From contig CM023540.1 in NCBI GenBank assembly GCA_013350335.1, forward strand, positions 30,421,175-30,485,174: a stretch of 64,000 bases of DNA, written 5' to 3'. A program made the position numbers and the translations under genes. This document shows, one piece after another, positions 38,791 to 50,138 of this stretch. This DNA comes from Chimonanthus salicifolius. Taxonomy: Eukaryota > Streptophyta > Magnoliopsida > Laurales > Calycanthaceae. Numbering within the stretch: position 1 is the first letter of the stretch; the number at the start of each line of letters is the position of its first letter. The notes beneath the pieces were generated by a model. It searched no databases, was not told where the DNA came from, and saw only the letters and a list, made by a program, of their open reading frames with translations.

Positions 38791-38827
<37 letters not shown>

Positions 38828-39093
38828 AGAGAGGCGGCTTACACTAGTGCAGAAGAGTAGCGCATCTTCGCCGGAACAGTCATGTTGATGACGGAGACGC
38901 CAGGGATGAGGGGGACCTGAAATACCTTCGTCTCCTTGGCCAGACCCATCACCACCGCCGCCACAAGCGTCGTCGCTAAGGCGAGAAGGCGGAGGAGAAA
39001 GTCGGAGGAGCGTATGGTTTTTGGGTTGGCCACCTTCACGGTGCTGCTTTCCATCTCCATCGCCTGACCCCTTTCCACATTACTCTTCTCCAT
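36834..39093 (-). CDS. CASP-like membrane protein, copy A (196 aa)
   Basis: Exon 1 is 39093..38843, exon 2 is 37173..36834 (stop TAG), with a 1669-base GT-AG intron in phase 2 (join reads [13 protein letters not shown]). Four membrane segments: about 31-51 ([19 protein letters not shown]), 85-107, one around [12 protein letters not shown], and the last near [21 protein letters not shown]. The Arg in segment 1 and the Asp in segment 3 that mark the CASP/CASPL family are present, as is the CASPL1-type stretch KGNSHVNW then C then YGKFC. CASP proteins scaffold plasma-membrane domains (the Casparian strip); CASPL members are less well known. Its head-to-head neighbour at 43973-46274 has the same length, but splits the region equivalent to this exon 2 with a second intron. 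Confidence 0.92.
37264..37432 (-). mobile_element. tRNA-derived SINE, family 2, in the CASPL copy A intron
   Basis: On the minus strand, TTGCTCAACTGGT (box A-like) and GGGTTTAAGTCC (box B) stand about 40 bases apart; the 3' end is ATGTAAATTCAAAAGAAAAA. The head-to-tail layout matches the copy at 24000-24172. Confidence 0.6.
38793..38826. repeat. (GA)n microsatellite in the CASPL copy A intron
   Basis: About 17 GA units directly downstream of the exon 1 donor site on the transcribed strand. Confidence 0.95.
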
Positions 39094-39210
39094 TCCTGTC
39101 CTCTAAATTCTACAGAACAAGATTTAGATCAATTTATGGATCTCTAACCAGAAGAAGGAGAAGGGAAAACGAAGAGAAATTATCTATGAAATGTTGAAGA
39201 TGGTGAGGTA

Positions 39211-39217
39211 CTTTATA
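39211..39217 (-). promoter_or_regulatory. Candidate TATA box of CASPL copy A
   Basis: TATAAAG on the minus strand, 118 bases upstream of the ATG, the only good TATA match in this upstream region. Confidence 0.5.
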
Positions 39218-42200
39218 AAAGATAAAAACAGATGAGATTCACACGTGTGAACCAGGGACAAAATTGGAATTTGAAGTTAGGCAGTAGAGGAAGGGATAAA
39301 GATGGTGTTTTGCATTTTTTAATTCCTTCTTTTTATTGAGCTTGACCTTCTATCATTTGTTTTTACTTAAAAAAACAACTTTTCCATTAAAAGGATTTAT
39401 TCCTTAATCATATTGATAGTAGATAGATATGTTGGATTGAAATAGGAAAAAATAACTAATATATTGCTTAATATTGAGAAACAACCAAATTTATATTATT
39501 TAATGTTCTAATTATAGATTGAATCTAGACCACAAATTCTTTTAAGAAAAATAAATAAATATCTAAACAAAAGAAATACCAATATCTTTAAAAACAAAAG
39601 ATTATTTTTAATAATTTACTAAATTATATTGGTAAAGTATATCCACTTCAAGTCCCCTCCTTAATGATCAACCATTGGCCCTGACAAAACCATTTAATGG
39701 CTACGTCGTAGCTGACATACCACTACCCATCAATTAACTAATTTGTTTGTCATTTATTTTTTTAGTAAGATCAATATAGGAAGATTCATTTGTTGTTTAA
39801 TGGAATAAAATTTCAACTCCCATAAATACTTACTATTTTAAAAAAATATTAAGTTTAACTTTATTAAATTTGAATCCGTCTTTAAAGACATTTGACCCTT
39901 TTCAAAAAAAAATTACAATTGTTACTTTTTTTTCTTCTTCTTCTATTAAATATGATTAAAGCATTTAATCCAAATTCTTGAAAACACTTGAGGATGAAAA
40001 TGGTACATTAAATGGAAGTTTGTTGGCAGTTGGCCAAATAAATTAATTAGGTCCGTACAACAATTGAAAGATCGTCGTTCGCTCGAACTTTCAGATTAAA
40101 TAAATATTTTTGTTTAATTTTTTTAGCTCATTTTTAATAAAGAAAGGATAAGTATTTATGAGATTAGTTGCATTTATAGAGTGAAATTTCAATCGGATCA
40201 AGCCAAATTTTAATAAATCTGATCTAACTCATATGAAAATTTATTAAACTCAATCTGACTTGAATGATTGATCTAAATTACTCAATCTGACCCGATCTAA
40301 ATTTTTAACTCAAGTCACTTAGAGTGTTATTTTATAATTTTGTGTACTCAGATAGAGTCGAGTTATGTCGAGTTGATTTTAAATTTTTCAACCAAATATC
40401 CAAATTTCATATAACTTTTTATTTTCTCAACTCGACACAAACTTAAAATATACACATGTATAATCCAAACCCACTGATTTCTCGAATGAAGTCATGCTGA
40501 TCAGGTTAAAATCTATATTGGTCAGATCATACACATACATAAGTTTATATAAGCGTTAGAAAAAAAAAGTGATAATGTTGTAATATATCAAATTATTATC
40601 TAGATATTGCTATAGATATTATAAGAATAAAATTATAATGAAAGGATTTGATAGAAAATGGTATTTTTGTATAAAATCTTATTATGCCACCACATTACAA
40701 TTTTAACAGAATATATTTAATATTAAGTGAATTTTAATTATAAATGATTAAATCTAAATTCTAAAAAAAAAAAAATAGTTAGTTTCATTTTTTAAATTCA
40801 ATTTAATATGATTTTGGTTAATTTATAAGATTTTGATGAATGATCGATAATTTTTATGAGCAAATTTGTTCATATTGACTTCTTCAACTGAAATTTTAAA
40901 ATTCGATCAATGTGTGACCCAATCCGATGAATTCCTGTCGAAGGAAAAGGAAGGCGGCGACGGCGGACCGTTGGGCGTCAGAGCAATTTTGGAAAACGCG
41001 GTTGCTGTTCTTTTACAATGTCAACGGTCAAACTTACTGGAATACAATTATTAAGTTTATTATATGCCAATGCCACTTCATTTCAGTAAGGGCAATACGT
41101 GGTCTTTTGTCACTCATTAAGTTATATTAGTGAATTGTATTTATTGAATTTATTTAAATACAAAAATTTATTGAAAAAATATATTTATCTAATATAAAAT
41201 TAACAAAATAAGAACTACTAAAATTACTTATTATATTTTTATTAATTTTTTACTTTGGTCAAACTAAAGAATCAATCTCTTTAAATTCAATAGGAAAGAT
41301 GAGATTATGGATGTATAATAAACTTTTCTAATAAAAAAAGATGTTTAAATTTAGAAATAGATTTCTAATTGAAAATTCTAATAACCTGTCTTAAGTTTAT
41401 TAATTTATTTTTAAGAGAAAAAAATTCTATTATAACTTTTTTAGTGGAATTTGATATCAAGATTGTCGTTTAAGTAGATTTTGATCTAAAAAGAATCATA
41501 TAAATAAGATATTACATAAAATTTTACCACATTTGATTATTATATCTTTTGATTTTAAATCATTTATATTAATTAAAATTCAAAAAGTTACGATTATATA
41601 GTTTAAATGATCAATTGGTAGTAAAAGTTATTTAGTGAAGGATGTTTGATGATTTTGACCAGTTAAATCAAACGTTTAGAATTTGAATTGACTAAAATTT
41701 GGTCTAAGTTGTAGTTCAAGTATCATATTTTCAACTCATATATAGTTTACTTTTCATTTATATGATAAAAAATTGAGGAAAAAATAAAATAAATTCAATA
41801 TACTTTAATTTTTAATAAAATGAGAATTTAAGTTTATCTTTTTAGTATTGTTTATCAAATTCAATTCATATTTGATTTTTATTAGAGTAAAATTAGGCAA
41901 TTATAAATTATTATTTAATAATTGCACTGTAAATTGTAATTATACACTCAAAACAACTATTTAATAATTTTGACATTAATATAAAACTATGGAAATAATC
42001 AACTTAAATATATTTATAAGATCGTATTATCTCTTTATATTTTATTATATTTTTTGCACTTTTTTCACTCAATTTTTTCTACTTTTTTTTAAGATATTTT
42101 AAATAAAATACTGAAACAGTTACCTCAAGACGTTATATTATAGTGGGAACAGATTCCAGAACAAGACAAGTCTGAACTATATGATGTGAATACTTGAAAA

Positions 42201-43900
42201 TTGAGACGCAAACAGCTGGATTACTTAGCACTTGCCCACTAAATCCAGAAAATGGGGGCCACTACGCATGCCACGTTGCCACGATTCAGATTATGAAGAC
42301 ACGTGGGATGATAAAGCTGCGTGTCTGGGCCTGGAATTTGGACCTCCCACACTTTCATCTTTGACAGTTGGATCCGAGTTTGAGATTTTTATTATGATTT
42401 CAAATGTTAAAACTTTTAATAGGTCAAAAACAATTAATTAATAATTGCATTATTCCAGTCCTTTTTTATTTGATAAAACTGAACTGATATTTTAGTTTTC
42501 AGTTGAAATTTGGAATTTAAAATTGAATTAAAATTACCAATCTTGTGGAAATAAAATATTTCTTTTCTAGAAGCATGACAGTTCATTAAATGAAAATGGA
42601 GAAATTTTAATCACAAAAGAAAGCCTACAATACTTAATAGATGGATATTTTGATAATTATTTTTTATAATTGAGTATTGACATTAACAAAATCTTTTCAA
42701 TTCAATTATAAAAAAATATTTTTAAAATATTACATAGAACTTTTATATTTTATAAGAAACCCAACTTTACTTTATGTAATCAGTTCTTTAATTTAAAAAT
42801 TTCATTTAAGAACGTGATACCTAAAATGTTAGATCAAATCAGTCTTAGTACTAAAAATATCAAGTGTTCAGTCTCACCAATAAATTAAAAAAAACTAAAA
42901 TCCCGACCAGATCTTCCAATACATCTCTGATGATCAGACTCCATAGAACTTAGCAAGAGCCAACTTAGCCGATATCTATTATTTATCAGTGTAATATATA
43001 GCTGATGTATAAGAAGAACGACATATTAGTCGATGTATATCGATCAAAGCTCTAAATAGAAGACGTTGAGCCCCGAACTTAATATTCTTTTAGGATTTAG
43101 GCTCTCCACAACCAAACCCTAGCCCTTGGGTCTTTTCCTATCACAATCAACATGAGATGGATCCAGCGAAGTTGGAGGTTTTCTATTATGATCCAACCAT
43201 CCAAGGCAATTGTGATTAGCTGGTTTGAATTAAAAAAATGTAAGAAATTCGTATGGCCCCATTCATGTGAACCTTTCAAACTTTGATAATATAAAATAGA
43301 GATAACCCAATTTCATGTTTCTCTCTCTCTCTGTGAGTTGGTGTCTTTGTCTTTTTTTAGAAGCTTCAATCATGAAAATCTTCATCTAAATCTCTAACCC
43401 CTGTGTACAAGGCAAATTCTAAGCCTAGTTACCCAACGAGGAAGAGATTAAAGTAAGAGATAAATCTAACTAAATCAATTTAAAAATAATTAAAATCTTA
43501 CTATCTTATTATTTACTACTCCAGTCTATAACTCTATAGCCTAACGATATCCTTTGTCAATGAGTGAAAGAAAAAGGCAAACGAATGAATGTAATCGGGC
43601 AGCTTACTCCACAAAATTACACAAATGCCAGGGGCATTACATGTTTGCATAAATAAAGGTGAAGAATATTTAAATTTTGGAAAAAAAAACCTTTCTACAC
43701 GAATTGATCATTTCCAAACCTCAAGTGGCATTCATGAATTTCTCACAGAATCATGGGCGAACTTTGGTTTCACACGTGCCAACAGTAACGACTAACCTCG
43801 CCTAACGCCATTTTAAATACATACATCAATTAATCAATCAAAGGATGCGTGTCCGTGACTCAACCAACCTTCGACTCGATGTCACTCGTTTCTTAATTTA
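39218..43900. other. Divergent intergenic region between the two CASP-like genes
   Basis: About 4.7 kb, very A/T-rich. A degraded GGGTCGG-type (hAT-like) remnant lies at about 40170-40510, and a small GC-rich island at about 40925-41040 gives two overlapping open frames without known motifs. Retroelement debris related to 26.9 kb is at about 42900-42970. No third gene is supported. Confidence 0.5.
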
Positions 43901-43908
43901 CTATATAA
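43901..43908 (+). promoter_or_regulatory. TATA box of CASPL copy B
   Basis: CTATATAA about 65 bases upstream of the ATG, followed by a pyrimidine-rich leader (CTCTCTCCCCCTCACTCTC), typical of a plant core promoter. Confidence 0.7.
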
Positions 43909-43972
43909 CTCAGCTCTCTCCCCCTCACTCTCTTGTCCACCTCCACTCTACAATTACACTACACAAACCATC

Positions 43973-46274
43973 ATGGCGTCCACCGAAAAGCCGGAAGATT
44001 ACTCCGGCAAGACTGCACCGGAAAACAAGAAACCATCTGGCCCTCTTTCCCTCAATCTTTACTTCATTGATCTTTCTTTGAGGCTCCTGCTGTTCGCAAC
44101 AACTGTCGTCGCCATCGCCGTCATGGTTTCAAGCGAAGAAACCGAATCAATCATTGGCCTCTTCCCCTTTCCGATTCGAAGAGCTGCCAAATTCAACTAC
44201 TCTCCAGCTTTGATGTAAGTTTAAAGTTTTTGAATTTTAGTATAAGTTTTGAGTTTTCAAACTATAATTACAAGTGATTAGACTACTACGTGTTAAAAAG
44301 TTATTTGGATGACTCTTAATATATTGCAATTCTACTTATTTTTCTTATAATCAAACTCATGAATCATGATACTTTTCAATAGAAATAATCCTTTCATTAT
44401 CTATATTTTGTAATATTACGTATTACATATTATATTTTGTTATGTGAAACGTGCATACTATAAAAGTATTTTATTCAACATCCTTTCAAGGGTTCAGGCT
44501 CTCTACTTTATTTGTATGGGAACTTTATAAAACATATAAATAGCACATATATTTATTGCACTTTACTTTCTTTTCAAAGTTTGACATATTTTACTGAAAT
44601 TATTTGCATTTTAATTTTTTTTTTTTAATTTGTTGATGGCCGAATTCAACCATCTACTTTAACATGAGAAATTCTACGAAGAATGACTTCAAGATAATTT
44701 TTTTTATGCCCAAGGTGATCAGCTCTTTTAGAGCATCCGATTAATCTTTTGAGCATGTGCAAGCCTCCTTACCTATACATACTGAATAACTCTACAGGGA
44801 ATGACTCTTTAGAGTGAAGTGGAAATCGAACTCAGGACTCTTGCTTTCTGAAATGGGTTTTTGACTATCACCCTAATCCTTTTACGTTAATTAGAGCTTA
44901 TATGATGTGATGAAATGTGTAACAAATTGTATGAATAAGATGTACATGTGAAATTACACTAGGGTGAGAATGAAATGATTTTGCTTACATACATGAATTT
45001 GTGAATAAAAGGGAATTTCAAGACTTTATCTGATTTTTTTTATTTGTGTGTGCAGATACTTTGTGGTGGCACTCAGTGTGGCTTGTTTGTATAGTATCTT
45101 ATCAATCTCTGCTTCCATCTTTGCCATCTTAAAGCCACCTCCCTCAGATTTGCTCTTGCTTCTATTGGCCTTTTTAGATGCTGTAAGTTCAACGACTGCA
45201 TGAAATGTTTGGTAAACCAAAATTGGGTGGTCAGGATCAGATCTATGGTTCTTAAATTCAACGGCTCGATGCAATTCTATGAAAAAAAAAAAACACTTTT
45301 AAGTCGTATTAGGTTGATGGAATCAGCTAATGCATAAGATCTCATCCAGTTCTCAGCCAGACAGTTGTGGACTGGATCCAGTTAACACCCAAACGTTAAT
45401 TTGGGTTATAGGCCCAAGAACCATTGGATCCATACATTATGATATTATATATTAGTGAAATTATTTTAGGTAGTCATTGAAATGTTGTATAACATATAAC
45501 TCACTCAGAAAAATTTATAGGACTTGGATCGGGTAACAAGGCCATCATCTATAGACATTTCCCGGAGACCCAAAACCCAACTAGATATATTCTGTAGAAC
45601 TCGGCCCATTTGCAGCTTCTATCACGTGAATATCATAAATGGGCCTGAGTCAAACATACGCCAGGATTCTAAAAACTGGTCAAAACTAGGTTAGAAGAGT
45701 TTGAATTAGCTTCTAAATGCCTGTCCGAAAATAGGCCTGGGTTTGATAGGCGGGCCTCATCTTTTGCCAGACCTATACAGATGGGTCAGGCCTGAGTTGG
45801 ATGGGCTATCATTTGCAAAGTTTCAACAAGTAAAAGAAAAGAAAGGCCAGTGGAAATGGGTTGCGTTAATCCAATTGTTCGAAGGACTTGACCAACTAAT
45901 TGGTATGGACCACACTGACTGAACCCGAAGCCAACCCATTTGCATCTCCCATTGCTAGCGCTGCCCAACATTCACCATGAATTGCCTGTTTAATTTACAC
46001 ACAAAAGAAAAAAAAGTTTTTTCTGCTCCTAACAAGTCTCCCTTTGATACAGTTGATGGTAGGGGTGTGTGCATCGGCCACCGGTGCCGGGGCATCGATC
46101 GCTTATGTAGGCCTGAAGGGCAACTCTCATGTGAGATGGATGAAAATCTGCAACATATACAGCAAGTTCTGCCGGCACGCTGTGAGCTCCATTACCATGT
46201 CTCTTGCTGCTTCCATCATCCTTGTGTTGTTAGTATTGCTCTCTGCTTTCGCCCTCTACCGTCGCATCCGTTGA
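43973..46274 (+). CDS. CASP-like membrane protein, copy B (196 aa)
   Basis: Three exons: 43973..44214, 45056..45182, 46053..46274 (stop TGA), with GT-AG introns. The joins read PALIYFVVA and FLDALMVGV. Four membrane segments: about 32-52 (DLSLRLLLFATTVVAIAVMV), 81-105 (YFVVALSVACLYSILSIS), one at LLLLLLAFLDALMVG, and a last at SLAASIILVLLVLLSAFAL. The family Arg (segment 1) and Asp (segment 3) are present. GLKGNSHVRW and CNIYSKFCRH match the CASPL1 group. The gene product has exactly the same length as the minus-strand copy 4.9 kb away, but the N-terminus and loop differ clearly, suggesting an old duplication. An AATAAA at 46637-46642 is a candidate poly(A) signal. Confidence 0.93.
44697..44885 (-). 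mobile_element. tRNA-derived SINE, family 1, in CASPL copy B intron 1
   Basis: Minus-strand copy with box B-like GAGTTCGATTTCC and a T-run at 44697-44705 (A tail on its own strand). It shares ATAACTCTACAGGGA and the CACCTTGG-type 3' end with the copy at 11015-11204. Confidence 0.65.
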
Positions 46275-47962
46275 TCGTAAGTGAGGCCCACCATGGATGG
46301 ATAGTATTGCTTTGTGCTCTCCATTTCTTGTTATGTGATAATTGTGGTTGATATGGATGGTTGAAATAGAAAATATTATATATAGCGCTAGTTAACCTCG
46401 AAATTACACTATTATTGTTTGATGGAGATGTTTATTGTGTTCGTTATTCTCGTGTGGAGTGGACCAAATAGATGAACAGAGTACCTCTCTCCAAAGATGG
46501 GCCTCAATTTTATTTTTTTTCAAATTTATTTGTTATATTTTCCATTGATGTGTTCCCCTTTAGTTGTGATCGTGTGTAATATATTTGTTACTCTTTGAAG
46601 TGTAGTTTGTTCAGTTTATATACGTTGTATGTAAGAAATAAACATCAATGGAAGGAATGCCAGTTTTCCTTTTAAATTTTTGTTAATATTGTCATGTGGG
46701 AAGATCTTGAAAGAAACGATTCAGCAGTTTGCTAATTGAATTGGATGTAAAGATTTTGTCATTTTTCCTAGAATTGCAACTAAAGGGTCCACTAGAGATG
46801 GACACGTTAACCTAATCCATTTAAAATATGAGTTTGATTCAGACTAAAAAGACGTAATCAATTTTTAATGAAAGGAATAAGATCAAGCTTTGTATAAGTC
46901 AATTCGCCTGAATTATCCGAATGATATATATTTTCTATACGTTTATGTTTATTTGATGACTTTTTTATATGCTTGTTTGATAATTTTTTAAGATTTTAAC
47001 TCCTTCGAGTGATTATATTATGGTAGCAGATACTAGAGACTCTTGTTTTTAACTTGAATTAAATTAGTTGGCACGAATTAAAATTGGGTTGAATTATGGG
47101 TGGGTAGTGACTCAAATTTAGTATCGTAAGATAGGGTTAAGCTTTTGTTATAACCTATCGTTGCACCGCTACTTCTACTTAATTCTTAAAGAAAAAGAAT
47201 ACATTGATAAAGAATTTATCTATTTTTTTAAATCACAAAAAATAAATTCTTACGATCTAAATACACCCTTTTAGTTTATTTTTATTTAATTTTTTTTAAT
47301 TCTTTTTTATTTCACCTAATGATTGAAACTATGATGGTGACCACTCAATAATTGAATCTAAGTGACATTAACATGAGAAGATCATTGGTAGCTCTCACCA
47401 TGATTTCACTTGAATATGATCATTGGTTAGGTTTAGGTAAGATTCAAATAGTTACATTAGGCCCCACCAATTTCTAATCTTTAGTTTAATTTTCAAACTT
47501 TAGTGGTTCGACTAGCCTAATTTTCAGACTTTGGTGGTTCGACAATGGCTTTTATTTTATTGGATGTCTTAATCAAAGTGGTCATGTGTCCTTAAATGAA
47601 TGCTTATTAAATTAAGTTGATTTAAAGTGAGAACTGTGATACTTTTAAAAGGAGACTTTCTGTGTTTGGAGGGGCAAGACAATCCTATCAAGGGAAGATT
47701 TTCCATATTGATTATCTTGAAAGATTAAGTTAGATCAAGTTTTAGTCACTTAATTTATTGTTATAACTTAGTAATTAAATAATAATTAATAGTTTTGAAT
47801 TTTATCAGATTGAATTAAAGAAAAAAACTCCAAATGACTGATTTATGATATACAGAGTATCTACATTTTATTTAGAGGGGTTCACTTATTGTTGGCTGTA
47901 GTTGCACACAATGTGTGATAGTTTAAAAGAACAATTACCCGCATATTGGTATTTATGGTAAT
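46275..47962. other. Downstream and intergenic region
   Basis: Contains the CASPL copy B 3' UTR (candidate poly(A) signal at 46637-46642) and A/T-rich sequence with a GGGTTGAATT-type remnant near 46800-47160. No gene is visible. Confidence 0.5.
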
Positions 47963-47969
47963 AGACATG

Positions 47970-48134
47970 GAGTTGCTTCTCCCCTCTGGTAAGGAGAGGT
48001 CACGAGTTCGAGTCCAGTGGCCCTTACTCGGGAGCATGGGCATCTATGGTGCTCTCCCCATGTGTTTTATGAGGGCTACGGTCAAAGCGTTAGCTAGGGT
48101 GGGTATGAGGTTTTTCCTGGATCTTAAAAAAAAA
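47970..48134 (+). mobile_element. tRNA-derived SINE, family 3, intact
   Basis: A 165-base element starting GAGTTGCTTCTCCCC, with box B GAGTTCGAGTCC at about 48003-48014 and a terminal A-run. It is flanked by a perfect 7-base direct repeat AGACATG (47963-47969 and 48135-48141). Orientation and target duplication are clear. Confidence 0.8.
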
Positions 48135-48336
48135 AGACATGAAGTCCATATTCATCATATCAATCAAGCCATGTTTTTTAAGTTTACAAAGTAAAAAAAA
48201 ATCTGAAAACATAATTGAAACTGATAAAATTTTGTAGAACTTGAAAAATAATTTGATTGATTCAATTGAGGTGATTTTTAGTGGATCACTTATTCAGAAA
48301 ATGACTTTTTTTAATAGAAGCACCACCACTCCAATT

Positions 48337-48505
48337 ACTCTTTTTTTATGACCGAGGTGTCCAGGCTTTTTAGAGCACCCAATAATCCTCGAAACATGTG
48401 CAAGCCTCTCTAACGGGAGTGATCTTTTGGGGTGAAATGAGAATCGAGCTCAGAACTCTTGCTTCCTGAGATGAATTCTGATCATCACTTCAACCCCTTT
48501 ATCCT
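48337..48505 (-). mobile_element. tRNA-derived SINE, family 1
   Basis: Minus-strand copy with GAGCTCGATTCTC (box B-like) and the CACCTCGGTCATAAAAAAA tail, closely related to the copies at 11015 and 44697. Confidence 0.65.
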
Positions 48506-48794
48506 GTCATTCTTCTGTGCAAAATCCTGATCACTTTTTCTTAACTAGAGATAGAGAGAGATTGTAATTAAGAGCTCCAACCTTAATAATATCATCTTTC
48601 TCTGTCTCTGCAATCTCTCTGTTGACTGTTGAACTGATAATATAGGAGATAATTCAGATGAAGAGTGTTTTACAACATTGAATGAATCAAATGCAAAGCA
48701 TATAATTAATTCTCATGATACCATTTTAGAAGTCTAACAATTTCCTTTTCATTTTTATTCTTTCAAATTTAATCAATTCACAATATTCGATAAT

Positions 48795-49475
48795 ATGATT
48801 GTAGTAATATCCATCAAGCTACCATTTCATGGATGTAGAGATTTCTTCTCCAGTTCCAATTCACCAGATAGGGGCCCATCATCATCACAGAAGAGTGATT
48901 TGATGGATTCTACTCTATATGGCCCAGATATTGATCAATCCCTTCGTGGTCCCTCACCATCAGAACTTCTAAGTGATAGGCCCAATTCCCTTACTTCGAG
49001 TGAAGAGTTAACTGAGCATTCCACTGTTGTATCAACTCTTCAATTGAAGATCAAAAGATTCATTCAATTCAATCTAGAGTAAACAACTGCTATTTAGCAG
49101 ATTCTTCATCAAGCTTCACTCAGCAATGTGAATTTCCTTCATCAACTCTGTAGTCGCGAGATGGACACTGAATTGAGCCCATATATTATTAACAATCACA
49201 ATTTGAGTTGCATAATCTTTCAGTGGGCTTTCAATGGTGTAAAACAGAAGTTCTCCACTGCTGAAGGGTGCGAATGTGCAACTTCACCACCGCGAATCAT
49301 TCTTTCTCTTGAATTTACATGTTTTTCTCTGACTTGTCTGAATTTGGAGCATCTCAAGATTCTTTTCAGACAGGAATGCATCAAGAAGCATCATGTGTCT
49401 CAATCCTGTGGCGTGCCCGAAACGCAAGAAATTCCCGACGGTTTAATTCGAATAAGTCTAAATATAAGATCCTAA
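48795..49475 (+). other. Unassigned, coding-like stretch
   Basis: Two consecutive open frames (48795-49082 and 49128-49475) in sequence that is richer in G/C than its surroundings. The first encodes a Ser/Pro-rich stretch (RGPSSSQK, LRGPSPSELLSDRPN). No family was recognised, there is no clear splice structure, and a stop separates the two frames. It may be a decayed gene or retroelement fragment; it is not called as a gene. Confidence 0.25.
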
Positions 49476-49801
49476 GCAAATCTTTAATGGGATAAATTCC
49501 AGTGAGAGGAACCCAATTCAGTGCTGGGTAAGCAGAATATGGGACGGGCGTTCTATAGGAATTTTCCAGCAATGCTGCTTTGCCAAGCAGAATTAGATCC
49601 CTCTCCCACCATTTCTCATTGTAAGGATGCCAAGGGAATGGACCAGCTTGTCACTAAGCCCCTAATCATCATCATCATCATCATCATCAAAGTCACTGAT
49701 CAAATAAATCGGTTCTAAGCTCTACTCTTCCATTTTATCTCAACATATACTGAATTATTTTGCCATCTATTTTATCCTTCCTTACTCTTGTTCATTTGTC
49801 T

Positions 49802-49920
49802 TGTTGGGAAAACATGAGATTCCCACATCGGTTGTGAGAGGAGAAAACTAAGGACTAATATGGGACTGAGTCATTCCACCTATCATGCTAGTCTTTTGGG
49901 CTGGAAGCCTGATCCCAACA
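49802..49920 (+). mobile_element. Solo TRIM LTR
   Basis: A single 119-base LTR beginning TGTTGGGAAAAC and ending CCCAACA, with TTCCCACATCGGTTGTGAGA inside, matching the TRIM LTRs at 25.6 kb. Flanking 5-mers TGTCT and GGTCT match at four of five positions. It lies about 120 bases upstream of the TATA box of the next gene. Confidence 0.75.
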
Positions 49921-50042
49921 GGTCTAGTGGAAAACTATAACTATATAAGACAAACATATGAAACTTATATTTAAAGTTTGGGGCTAGAGAACTTGTCCCA
50001 AGAATCTTGAGAGCACCTAAGAATGTTGAGAGAACAAGAGGC

Positions 50043-50050
50043 TATATAAG
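50043..50050 (+). promoter_or_regulatory. TATA box of the tandem-repeat protein gene
   Basis: TATATAAG, 89-96 bases upstream of the chosen ATG, which would give a leader of about 60 bases. Confidence 0.6.
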
Positions 50051-50138
50051 GAGAAGCACCTACTTAGTTTGTCATTGATAAGTGCTACTTCCTTCTCTGT
50101 GTTTTAGACTAAACAAATTCATTTCAGAATACAGAAAG

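Noticed and set aside
40866..41130. Overlapping open frames in a small GC-rich island between the CASP-like genes
   Set aside because: Two frames are open equally, neither with a recognisable motif or splice sites.
42232..42441. 69-aa open frame near GC-richer sequence (CGCATGCCACG)
   Set aside because: Short, with no homology signal or gene structure around it.
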